Made by a program: the position numbers and the translations under genes. Source: Amborella trichopoda (lineage: Eukaryota; Streptophyta; Magnoliopsida; Amborellales; Amborellaceae). From it: a stretch of 64,000 nt of DNA. Within the stretch, counting starts at the first letter, position 1. Every line of letters begins with the position of its first letter. Below are positions 43,991 to 53,990 of this stretch, one piece after another. The notes under the pieces were generated by a model, which saw only the letters and a program-made list of their open reading frames with translations, made no database searches and was not told where the DNA came from. The DNA lies in NCBI RefSeq assembly GCF_000471905.2, contig NW_006499997.1:1507361-1571360 (forward strand), in the 5' to 3' direction.

Positions 43991-46900
43991 AAAGTAGCAC
44001 ACCACTCTCTCTCATCTCTCTAGCCTCATCTCAGCAGCCTCTCTCACACTTAGAATATTTTTGGAAATGAAAAGCTGAGCACGTCCCACACACAAAGATC
44101 GCATATTGTTCAAGGGTTTCTAGTCAAGGCTTCCTATAGTTGTGAGATTTAAGAAAAACCTTGATCACGTGCGCCTAAAAAGGAGTTTTGTGATACTTTT
44201 CAATATTGGGTTTTAGATTTATTTTTTTTTTATTGAAAGTTGATTTTTTTTTTTTTGAACATTGATATACTTTCTTCTCTCTCTTATTTCTTTTCTTTTT
44301 TTTTTAAAGTTGGGGTTTGGTGTTGCCCCATTTCAAGATTAGAATTGCGTTTGACATTTTTCCTAATATGGGTTTCGATTCTTGATAGTGTTTGCTAAGA
44401 TTCGCTGTGAATTTAGGTTTGGATTTTTTTTTGTTTTTCAAGGATTTTTTTCTTAGTTCTAATAAGGGTGAGGACCTTAACATTCCCTAAACCCATCCCA
44501 AGCCCAAGTAAAGGAGGTGGGTTTCGTTAGGTAGCAACTAGCGTAAAACTTTGCCACGTCGTATCATGAATCCTGAACCTATTTTATATTAGAGAAAAAC
44601 GAAGGAACATGATTCATGTAGCCGACCCGAAATAATTGAGATAAGGCTACGATGATAATGATGATGACGATGATGATGATAATGGATATTAATATTTTAA
44701 CTTTATTCAAGATTGGAGCTTGAATTATGCTTTCAAGATAAGGTTTTGGTTTTATCGATATTTTGGGTTTAGTTCCTTTTGTTAGGTAGGAGAAAGAATC
44801 ATCTTCTGGTTCCGTTCAAAAAACAAGGTGATCTAGATGGGGAATATGCCCAACACATCAAACATTTTACCCCGATGCATCAAATATTTTACGATATGTG
44901 TGTGTGACCTATATCAATAAGAAGAAAACATAGACTAACTTTCCAAATGAAAATGGAGGAGAGGTGATGAACAATAAATAAAAATTCAAATTCAAAAGCA
45001 ACATGCTAAGAAAATTTGGCAACAAGATAAGAGATTCTTTTGACCCTAGATATAATTGTGTTCCTCTATCAACTCATCTACACTAATAACCGATCTAACA
45101 CCATGCCACCTGATCCTAGCAAGGTGGAACGAACTCCACTCCTAGAGCATATCTGAAAATATTCACTAAATAACATAGAACAATTGGATACGAGGAAAAG
45201 TTTTTTCTTTTAAATACATGAACAACAAATTCAATTACTTCGAAAGTTATACAACCACATCACACACCAAATCATAGTTGCGGGAAATGCTTGGGAACCC
45301 GAATCACTTTAGGAATCAGAATTGCGGAATCGCGGCCGGCTAGAACATTCTTGTTTTCAGAATCAACATCCGTCCAATGAGGAATCGCAGGGACCGAGAT
45401 TCCTATTTTTTGGGAATAAAAAATTGACCAAAATGGAATCGAGATTCCACCACATATGGAATATGGAATCAAGATTCTAACCTCCCTGGAATTGAGATTC
45501 CTACCTCCTTGGAATCGACCCCTAAGGAAATTGAGATTCTGAAATCTTAGGAATCGAGTTTCCAACATATGTGGAACCGATTTTTGCACCAGTTGGAATC
45601 GGAATTATGAAAAATTTGAAATCCAGTTTTTGACGTATGTAGAACCAAGATTCATGCCAATTTGGAATTGGGAATCATATTAGTTTAGAATCGAGTTTGA
45701 TCCCAATCGGTAATCGAGATTATTAAATTTATGGAGTCAAGTTCGAAGCCCCATAGAACAAGTTTCGTATATCAACGACATCGCGCGCTTTATAGGCTTA
45801 GAAGCTATTTAAGCAAGCTATATCAAATGTCTCTTATTAGACTTGTAGAAGGGTTCCTCAAATTTGAAGTCAATGCATTGATTATTGAACTTAGGGCCAA
45901 GTCGTATTCTAGGGAAATGATCTACAAAAGATACAAATGTTATCCCATGTATTTCTAAATTGCGATCTTGACTTCATAATTATACAGACAAAATAGGATT
46001 TTCTTTGTGCCATGACATTTATTGTATGTGTTGTAGTTACCAATTATACCTTAAAGAAAAGGCAGTCCATCCTAGCACTGTTAGAAATGTGACTCCAGCC
46101 AGTCTTTAGCACTATTAGATGCAATTGCACTCTTAGAAGCAGTGTTCGCAAAACCGGGCAATCTAACCGCTAACCAACAGGTTGAATGTTTTTGTTTTAA
46201 TCATTCTTTATATGCTTTTCATATTTTAGTAGATTTTTTTTTGTATCTATTTTATTTTTTTCAACACTTTTTTTACCGCCCAGGACTCACCCGGTTAGAG
46301 CGGTTGAATCGGCCGGTCTACCAGTTAGGCTACTTAAATCGCTTCTAGGCCCATGTCCGATTAACCGCTCCGGTTCAATTTTACAAACACTGCTTAGAAG
46401 CATTTGAATCGAATGAAGATTTCTACTCCAAATATCTTTAAAAAGTGGTAACAATTTAGGAAATTGGATGTTTATGTACTTCGAATTGTTCTTTTTATTA
46501 TTTTATTTATATTTTATTTATTTTATTTTATTTTTATTTTGTTGCTTGCGTTCACATTATGCTGGTAGGGGAGAAATTCAATCTAAACATCAAGCACACA
46601 CATGGATACATTACTGCATGAATTAAAAAACAACACGTGGGTAGAGACAGACTTTGATATCAAACCAGTATCTTATGGAAGTCGAAGCAAACCTCCATAT
46701 TGATTGAATCGCAGTACCCAGCTCCTATGAACAGAGGTATTTTATGTTGTAGATTCTAGATTCAAAACCTATAACGAATCAAAATTCATCACATGTGGGA
46801 TCAAGAATAAACAGGTATAGAATCAAGTTTTAATAAATGTTGGGATCAAGATTCGAAAATTTTTGGGACCGAGATTCCACAAATAATGGGATTGAGATTC

Positions 46901-49900
46901 CTAAATGGGTATGAAATGAGATTCCTAACTTGCGGAATCGAGATTCCTAAGTTCCAAGAAATGGTTTCTATGAAGATTCCTTGTCGAAAATGCCAAATCA
47001 GGATTCCGTACCGAAATTGTGACCTCGGCAGAGAGATTTGGGTAACCATGCACCAAATCAGAACATCAGTTTATTTCAGACTAAGTAAAAAGAGCTTATT
47101 CTTGGTGTAAAGGTGATGACATCAGTGCCTTGAATGAAGATGTTAGAGGGCAATAATAGGCATTTTTGTAAGGTGGACATGGCAAAAGATTACCACAAAG
47201 CACATGAACTACTTCATTGGCAAAACGTATTTTGGTAGTCAACTGCATATATGAATCCAGATAGTTCATCTCTCTAGCTCGGTTTAGATCTTGATGAATG
47301 GCTCTGTAGAAGATGTCTTTAATGATTTTTAACAGCACTCAGAAGGGGGACCCCTTGTCCCCTTTTACATTAACTACAGAATCATAAACCTTCAGCTAAA
47401 TGATTGTCAAAGTTACTAGATTGGAGGCCTAAGATAGGGTTTATGATAGGATCAGGACAAGAGATGGTGACCCCTCTTCAATGTGCAACAACTAAATGAT
47501 TTTCTGTAGTCCAGAGTTGAAAGTTTAAGATTGATAAGAAGATGCGATGAGGAATTTCTAGTTTTCAAGCTTCACAATAAATCATTTTGAATGACTAACA
47601 CCCAACGAGTCTATTTTTTCCTTTTTTGATAAAATACATTCTCTTTTTTCAATGTATTCACAACCAAAAGAAGAGTTTGTAAGAAATCCACAAATGCAAA
47701 GCATGGCTGACATCTTAGAAGAGCCAGTACTATTTTTAGAAGTAGGCCTACCCTCACCAAATCCACTATACAATATCCTGATTTATTTTATGCCCCTATT
47801 CTAGATCCAGATCAGTACCAAAGAAGCTCAAGAGAATCCAAAAAGAATTCCAACAGAGAGGAGGCAATGAGGGACCCAAGTATTAGTTAATTGCAAAGAA
47901 ATCTGTAAAGAACTAAAACTATAGATCAGTAAGGGTTTAAAAACTTGGCAAGTCAGCTTAGGACTTGCCCAAGTCGACTGGCTTCAGGACCCTGGCAAGT
48001 CCAGTAGAAATACTAGGAGATTAGCCCATATCTACCACTTCTATAAAGATCTTTACCATATACTCGAATGAGACTTAGTGACTCGTGGCCAAGTCGTAAC
48101 TGGTGCTACTTGGCCTAGGAACCCTGGGAGTCTTGAGCTGAATCTAAGTTTCAAAATATTGAACTGAAAGTGGAGCAGCAGTAGGTTTAAAAATACAATT
48201 TTCTGAAGGATTCGCATAGGAAGAAGCTGGGGAACGATGACCAAGGGCATGAAAGCATAAAAATTAGAGAACGAGACCATAATTCTAGACACAAGGTCCC
48301 CGGAACTAAGACTCAATATATATTGATTTGAGGTAGCGGAGGCTAATGAAAGGCCCAGTAAAACCTTTGACAAGAAGGTCAAAAGGCTCTTAATCTAGAG
48401 CAATGGAGTGCAACTAGAAATGAGATAGAGATAGGTGGGCTATTAGCTTGTTGGTCAACTTTACCAAAGTCAAAGGAACCTGGAAGGAATAGCATTTAGA
48501 AATGGTGCCAGGTTTCAAGTGGGGCATGGGAGAACTTAGATTCTAGATGCTACTTAGGATATGGCTCAGAAATCCTGTGTTCAGAATCCAAATTCTCTCA
48601 CTAACTAGTAGCAGGCATCATCTTATCATCAGAAGTCCAAGTCCTGGATTACCTATAATGAAGAGATAGGGCATCTGGGGATCTGATGCCTGTAATAAAA
48701 AATGAAGCTTGTGGATGTCGAAATGGTGATAAACAGATATGCCCAGACAAGGACTTCATCGTGCACAGAGGTCTCCATACGAGATTTTGAAAGTAAGGGT
48801 TCTCAAATCCCCTAGGTTGTAATATTTAAGAATCCCATTAGCATTCCTTTCCCACCTTTGGCTAGTTCACCATCCATGACAAGAACATTATGATGGAACA
48901 GCATGGGGTTCAAACCCCAAACCCCAATTATATGTTCCATAACTTTCTTTTACAGTGAGTCTGAAGAGACTGATGACCACCCTATCTCATATTCCTATGG
49001 GAATTATTTCCTGAACATGTTAGACCTGATGAGAAAATGCCAGGTCAGTGAAAGCCCTAACGGGCAATTGATCAACAGGACAAATTTTCAGAGACATTAC
49101 TTCAGAACATTTAAAAAAGACAATTCGGTGAATTTTGGTAGTAGATGCATTAAGTGACAAAATCATGAGATCTGTAACTTCACGGCTCTAGAGCTACTAA
49201 AATCTCCATCCTTGTAGTGAAATTTGCATGATCCAAGAGTGGATGACAATATGAACTTAATCCCAGCGCCCACTGGGAAACGCTGCTCGATATTTGTTAA
49301 TGCATGATTCCAATGGCACCTCCATAGGGAGCTCAAGCCTCAGAGAGTGACAAGGTCAGGAAGCTTTGTGAAAATTTCATACTAGATATCCTAGACTTTT
49401 GCATGACCCATGAGCATCTATGATTTCTTTGAAGCAGATGTACATAGAACTCTCTTAACTTGACAATTGACATATGGTCTTTTAATGTTCTTCTTAACTA
49501 CCCCTATTTTTCAGGTCTTATCTTGATGTTATAATGTGGTTGCAGTAAGTGACAGCTTACATGTGGAGATTCACTGACATTATGGGAGAAGGACAAATTC
49601 TTCTTATGTTTTTTTCTCTCTCTCCCATGTGCACAGAACACTATCAAAAAGGGATAATTTGAGCAGGAGTTATGAGAGTTTCCCTCTTTATTAAAACAAA
49701 TTCATCTCTAAACCCATATTTCTTCAATTGAAGAAACTTGATGCATACCAATTCATAACCTCTTACGATGGAGAAAACTTTATATCTAGACCCCAAAAGT
49801 CTGTAAGAGTAGTACTATGTAGGAACATAGTCCTTTCCAAAGAAATTGACATGAAAGGAATACACTCGGGTGGGACAATGCAGAAAAAAATAATCCAAGA

Positions 49901-52900
49901 GAGAAAATACTGCATTAAAGAGAGATCCACCATGAAAAAGGCCAGAAGTTACAAATTGTGAAAAAGAACTTACTTGATGCTAGAAGAGTTTTCATCTATA
50001 AAGGAGTTTCAAGTTTGTCAAGTTTAAAGCGACTTTCTAAGAATTTCATGTCAAACGCAAATGCATTACTGTAAATGTTTAGTTGGATTCAATGTTTCAA
50101 AAAGCGCTTGGCGGCACCTAGACGGCTGTGGGGTCCAGACCGCCCAGCGCCTAGGCGGGCGTCCAGAACCTAAGCGGCCCAGTAGAAAGAAAAATGTTAG
50201 AATTTTGATATTCTAACCATAAATGAGGAGAATTTTGATATTCTAACCCCAAATATTATAACTTTGATATTCTATCCATAATTCATATTTGATATTTCCA
50301 TGAATTAGGAGAACTTTGACAGTCCATAATCCATATTTTCATACAATGCTAAAACAATACAAGCATACACTGATAGTCCGATGCATACAAAAGTTAGTAG
50401 AAACTAAAAATAAGAAAAAGAAAATAAACAAAAATTCAAAAAATATACAGTCTAGGACACAATAGTCAACACTCAACAGTCAACACCAAGAGTCAAGTGT
50501 CTTCAACTCTTCATTCTTCAATCATCATCATCATCATCAGAAGGAGTAGGGTAAGCCTCGTCATATGCATCATATTTGAGGCCATCATCATCAAAGTCAT
50601 CTCCCACTTCAACATAACGCTCGTCCTCCTCTATTTCTCCTGAATCTACCTCTACCTCCTCTTCTTCTACCTCCCTCTTACTCTGTGCAGACGAGGCCCT
50701 AAGAGTCTTAGCTACTCTACCCTTTTCTATCTTTTTGTGCTTCCCTGAACTCAAATATTATATAATCTCCTCCCTGGTAGCCTCAAGAACATTTTTACAT
50801 GGGGCAACATCCCCCTTAATACCGGCGACATGTTTTTTGAACCGGTAAATACCCCCATTAGTATCATTTCCACAATAATTACATTAAATACAATTTTTTT
50901 CATTTGGATTCAGGTTATGACCATACTGGATCACCATTTCTAGAAGAACCTAGAAAAGATATTTTCATAGAACAAGGCTAATTTTCATCCTTTTCTGGTT
51001 CTACTAAATTCAAAAATTGTTTAATCTCATCCCGAATAGGTTCAAGAACCTTTTTACAAGAAGCAAACATTCCCTTTAATACCGGCAAGGTGTTTCTTGA
51101 ATCGGTTAATACAGCCATTGGTATCTTTTTCACAAAAATTGCACCTTATACAATTTTTATCATTTGGTTTCAAGTTATGACCATACTTCCAACCGGATCA
51201 CTTCTTCTAGCAGAACCAAAAAAAGGCCTATTCAAATGACAAGGATTTTGTTCTTGTTTGTGTTTTACATAACTCATATATGGGTGTAGTTTCTATAAGG
51301 TTGCAACCTTAAACAATTCAATTAAGGCACACCTCTTAATTTTATCACAATATGTAATTTTGGTGTAAAACATTCTTAGGATTATCTTAAAATCTATTTT
51401 CATATCTACTTATAAAATTTTAAACTTCAAAAATAGTTAAAATCAAGTAGATCTATAAATTCATAAAAAGCTAGAATATGGACGGTCTAGATAATGTCTT
51501 GAAAGGTACACTATTTCTGGGACTCAAAATCTTTCTATTTTTTCATATTCATAGATCATGATGTCCAGATCATCAATTAGAGCTAAAACAATCTTTTCCG
51601 ATAGATTTTTAAGATGCATCTTTAATTCTACATTTTAAGGTTGCAACCTTATATAAAATTTTCCCCTCATATATTGCTTAATCTCCTCTCTGATAGTTTC
51701 ACGAACATTTTTACAAGGGGCAACATCCCCCTTAATACCGGCAAAATATTTCTTAAACCAGTTTATGCCCCCTTTTGTATCTTTTTCACAATAATTGCAT
51801 CTTATGTAATTTTTGTCATTTGGATTCAGGTTATATCCATATTTCCAACCCGGATCTCTACTTCGACTACATCTTGAAGAAGACATCTCAAAATAAAACA
51901 AGCAATCTAAAACAACAAAATTTTGAACTTACTTTGATGGCTTGAACTCCAAACTTACACCTCTAAGATGTTTTCTGGTGCTAAAATATTCAAAAACACA
52001 CTCTAATAGGATTAAAAAAACTCCAAAACTAAATCTAATATTGATGGACAATGTTTGGACCCATTTTCCATAATTTTGAGAAACACTTCGATCCAATGAA
52101 AATCACAAAATCTAGTTTTTTTTTTACGTTTCTATCTCTCTAAAATGGGTTCTTGTGGGTTTAAGCTTCAAATGAACTTAAAACCCACCCTTAAAAGCTT
52201 TTTTTTCAAAAAAAAAAAACCCAAAAGAACCTAAAAAAATGTCATTTCCGCCCCTAGGCGGGGCACAGGCCCTGAGCGACCGCCCAGGGCTCAACGTTGA
52301 GCACCTGCCTAGGCGGGTGCCGTAATGCCTAGGCGGCTGCCCAGGGACCACCTGCCTAGTTTGGTTGCCTACACCTGCTGGACTGCCTAGGCGCTGGGCG
52401 GTCCGCATTTTGAAACAGTGGTTGGATTGTGATGTAATAACAATAAGCACTACCTAAAAGAAACAATCAGGAATTTCAGAGAGATTTCCATTGAGGTAAC
52501 ATTGTTAGGAGGATAAAAGCTAAAAATGTTTCATGATCAAAGCAATAGATGCCATTATCCTCGATGCACCAAGAACGGAAATGTCCCAATCCATGCAATT
52601 ACAGCTGAAAGGACACCGTCCTCTTGATTTGTTTCAGTAAATCCTGCTTTTTAGGTTCTATTATGATGAAACTGATCAATTATTTCAAAGCTAAAACAAC
52701 CTAGGCTATGATAACTTTCAGTTAGACTTCTTGAGATACACATCTGGTTTTAAGCTATGCAATTGAGTTTAGAGAATCAAAGTTTGTGTTACTGCATGGC
52801 CTTTGCATAAATTGCAAAATACTTGGCCTATTGAGATTATGTGTAATACAGTAATACTTGAGTCGAATAACTTGTGGGGTATGATCAAACTTATTTATTG

Positions 52901-53729
52901 GGCTAGGACGACTGAGATTCACTGTGATGTGTCGCTTCAGTACTTCAGGATATTAGGGAATTTTTCATCTCTAACGAGATTGGTAAAATTAGAATCAGCA
53001 GAAGAGAGCATGATGATTTAGGACCACATATTTTGGAAATTCAGGAGTATGTTATCTGCATGTCCATCAATATTTTGTAAGTGAAAAAAAGCTGTCCAAG
53101 CTACACTCAATGCATTCACAATACCAACAAAGAAGAATAATTTGGAGATGTCCTAAGCTGTTCTCTCTACTAAACATTGAACAAGTGATAGATTCTAAAT
53201 ATTCATGAGTTCCATGTACATTCTGGGGGTAAAAACTACTTCCTGAAAATAAAAGAAATTTCCCACACTGCAGCTGATTTATTAGAATCAAGGATTTGCA
53301 GACATATCTTCACTCTCAATCATGGAGGACAAAAGGAACACCATTGGAAACAAAGTACCGGTCCAGAAAACCTAATCCAAAATAGCAAAACTTCGAACTG
53401 AAATAACAGCACAACAAAAAGCATAAACCAATGCACAAGTTACAACCTAATTTCTATATTTACCACTAGAAAGGTAAAAATCCAATAATCAAGTACAATA
53501 AACCATTCACATAAGAAGAATCTGAACTACTCAGTATCGCAACAAATTCTCAAAGCCAGAGAAATACCCATCATAGAAAAATTGCTTTTCCAAGAAACCA
53601 AACCCCTATTTCGCGAAAAAGAAAAACCAAAGCTCAATGCAAAGATTTCCAGTTTAACGAGAGAGAGAGACTCACAATTGGGAAATCGAGAGGAGAGCGG
53701 CGGGTGATCCTTTCTTCTTCGGGTGCCAT
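40515..53729 (-). CDS. Small acidic-tailed protein gene (possible complex I ESSS-like), incomplete model
   Basis: Two exons of what is probably one gene can be read. Coding exon 1 (53729-53676) encodes MAPEEERITRRSPLDFPI and ends on a codon boundary with a GTGAGT donor. The last exon (40703-40515) starts on a codon boundary after a TTATGGCAG acceptor and encodes EWERPKPGRRPDIFPQFS, MKTPLPPPMPYDPP, then a run of Asp/Glu/Lys, and stops at TAA. The middle, probably about 30-40 residues and perhaps a membrane segment, was not found. The basic short N-terminus and the proline- then acid-rich tail resemble what I recall of plant mitochondrial complex I ESSS (NDUFB11-type) subunits; this is a weak identification. 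The introns would span about 13 kb and contain an L1 remnant, two hAT elements and an LTR-like copy. No in-frame defect is visible in the two exons. Confidence 0.55.
40704..42607. other. Intronic sequence, mixed old repeats
   Basis: At 41142-41300 AGGGGTGTCACTTACCCGAG and GAGCTTGGGC/AAGCTTGAACC motifs look like one end of a dispersed repeat with no partner found. An AT microsatellite lies at 41863-41889. A GC-rich patch at 42360-42605 has no splice-flanked ORF. Confidence 0.4.
42613..44173. repeat. LTR-like segment, copy 2
   Basis: Homologous to 35006-36461. It starts TGTTGGGTTTTTGTGGC, has GTCCAGAGGGACCAAAG, GATCTCTCACCCCACTGG, a long (CT)n tract (about 43952-43988) downstream of the putative core promoter, and ends in the shared TTGATCACGTGCG. 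TCAAG precedes the start (42608-42612) and recurs at 44333-44337, a possible 5-bp target duplication, though the sequence before it does not end in the expected CA. Confidence 0.55.
44174..44611. other. T-rich spacer
   Basis: Several T runs; no gene recognised. Confidence 0.4.
44612..44690 (+). mobile_element. RTE LINE 3'-end remnant with (GAT)n tail
   Basis: ATTCATGTAGCCGACCCGAA, then TAATTGAGATAAGGCTACGATG and a GATGATAATGATGATGACG tail match the RTE terminal motif and repeat tail. Confidence 0.75.
44691..45289. other. Spacer without recognised feature
   Basis: AT-rich. No ORF with a known motif. Confidence 0.4.
45290..45730. repeat. GGAATCGAGATTCC palindromic tandem array 1
   Basis: About 14 degenerate units of 25-35 bp are centred on GGAATCGAGATTCC or variants (GGAATTGAGATTCC, GGAATCGAGTTTCC). 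The core is self-complementary, so each unit can fold. Confidence 0.8.
46140..46392. mobile_element. hAT MITE (253 bp) with exact 8-bp target duplication
   Basis: CTTAGAAG occurs at 46132-46139 and again at 46393-46400. The left end CAGTGTTCGCAAAACCGGGC and right end (complement) CAGTGTTTGTAAAATTGAAC are terminal inverted repeats. The right half has dense GGTT/CGGTT and GGCCGG motifs. No ORF. It belongs to the same CA(G/A)TG-type hAT group as the elements at 37219 and 50090. Confidence 0.9.
46401..46739. other. AT-rich spacer
   Basis: TTTTATTTTATTT runs at 46495-46540; no gene. Confidence 0.5.
46740..46995. repeat. GGAATCGAGATTCC palindromic tandem array 2
   Basis: Units such as GGGATTGAGATTCC, GGAATCGAGATTCC and GGGACCGAGATTCC repeat about every 25-30 bp. 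It is the same family as 45290-45730; the two arrays flank a 1-kb stretch holding the hAT MITE and could be one array split by insertion. Confidence 0.8.
47150..49170 (+). pseudogene. Heavily decayed L1-type LINE reverse transcriptase
   Basis: Short blocks in shifting frames line up in RT order: CKVDMAKDYHKA near 47180 (the LDMAKAYD motif), ILMNGSVEDVFNDF near 47295, KGDPLSPF near 47345 (the RQGDPLSPF motif), GFMIGSGQEMVTPLQCA near 47450, and NGARFQV near 48500 in the zinc-finger linker region. The YADD/FADD site is mutated. Many stops make it clearly dead; it is older than the LINE at 25340-30502. It lies inside the presumed intron of the minus-strand gene. Confidence 0.55.
49171..50081. other. 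Intronic spacer
   Basis: No family recognised; AT-rich, with small ORFs (49728-49961) lacking motifs. Confidence 0.4.
50518..51901 (-). pseudogene. hAT transposase remnant with three BED fingers and acidic tail
   Basis: Finger A (51901-51670) starts at an ATG and reads RDPGWKYGYNLNPNDKN, IRCNYCEKDTKGGINWFKK and DVAPCKNV; its usual HLAG is YFAG, so a zinc-binding His is lost. Finger B (about 51240-50990) has KNCIRCNFCEKDTNGCIN and FKKHLAGIKGN, keeping the His. Finger C (about 50945-50757) has CNYCGNDTNGGIYRFKKH, VAGIKGDVAPCKN, and runs on into GKHKKIEKGRVAK and a Glu/Asp-rich tail ending DDDDDD at 50518. BED fingers bind transposon ends. The RNase H-like catalytic core and the hAT dimerisation domain (normally about 400 residues) are absent between finger C and the tail. 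Stops and frameshifts lie in B and C. Confidence 0.85.
51282..51665. mobile_element. Mutator-type MITE (384 bp) nested in the hAT element
   Basis: Flanked by an exact 9-bp duplication CTCATATAT (51273-51281, 51666-51674). The ends GGGTGTAGTTTCTATAAGG and (complement) GGGAAAATTTTATATAAGG both continue TTGCAACCTTAAA. The inner TIR part AAGGTTGCAACCTT is itself a palindrome. It is a sister of the copy at 23281-23653. It lies between BED fingers A and B. Confidence 0.9.
52429..53675 (-). other. First intron region of the minus-strand gene
   Basis: AT-rich. No second coding exon with convincing splice borders could be picked out. Small ORFs such as 53067-53291 have no recognisable domain. Confidence 0.35.
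53676..53729 (-). CDS. First coding exon of the small acidic-tailed protein
   Basis: 54 nt, 18 codons, with a strong donor GTGAGT at 53675-53670. The region upstream (53730-53990) is CT-rich and GC-balanced, like a plant 5' UTR and promoter, ending a long AT-rich intergenic stretch. A longer overlapping minus ORF (53527-53970) in another frame lacks any domain and is rejected. Confidence 0.7.
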
Positions 53730-53990
53730 GCACACCACCGAGGCAGCTATCCTGCGACGAGCTTTGGTGAGAGAAAATGAGGGAGAAGATGATGGGATTA
53801 GGGTTATAGAGAGAAAGGGAGAAGCAGGTTGATTTCGATGAGGTGATGGAGGAGATGGAGGAGGCAACGGCTTCCAAATATGGATGGGGGAGAGGCAAAA
53901 AGATGCCATGTACCCTTCCTCTTTCTTCTTCCCTTTCTTCAAGATTCACACCCTCTCTGTGAGGGAGCAAATAAAACCACTCCTCCTTAT
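53730..53990 (-). promoter_or_regulatory. 5' UTR and promoter region of the minus-strand gene
   Basis: The minus strand upstream of the ATG is CT-rich (CTTCTCCCTTTCTCTCTATA, ACCCTAATCCC near 53800), a composition typical of plant 5' leaders, and includes an AACCCTAAT telo-box-like motif often found in promoters of translation and mitochondrial genes. No clear TATA box was fixed. Confidence 0.45.

Larger units (their letters stand above)
50090..52420 (-). mobile_element. hAT transposon, core deleted, exact 8-bp target duplication
   Basis: GTTGGATT lies at 50082-50089 and again at 52421-52428. The ends CAATGTTTCAAAAAGCGCTT and (complement) CACTGTTTCAAAATGCGGAC are inverted repeats. GC-rich subterminal blocks with repeated GCCTAGGCGG lie at 50107-50175 and 52250-52410. 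The coding strand is minus: three BED zinc fingers followed directly by the acidic C-terminal tail, with no DDE/dimerisation region. A Mutator-type MITE (51282-51665) is inserted inside. The element cannot move alone, but its ends look usable by a related transposase. Confidence 0.9.

Noticed and set aside
53527..53970. 147-residue minus ORF at the start of the minus-strand gene
   Set aside because: It overlaps exon 1 in another frame, reads through the GTGAGT donor into CT-rich intron and has no domain; the shorter frame with a donor fits better.
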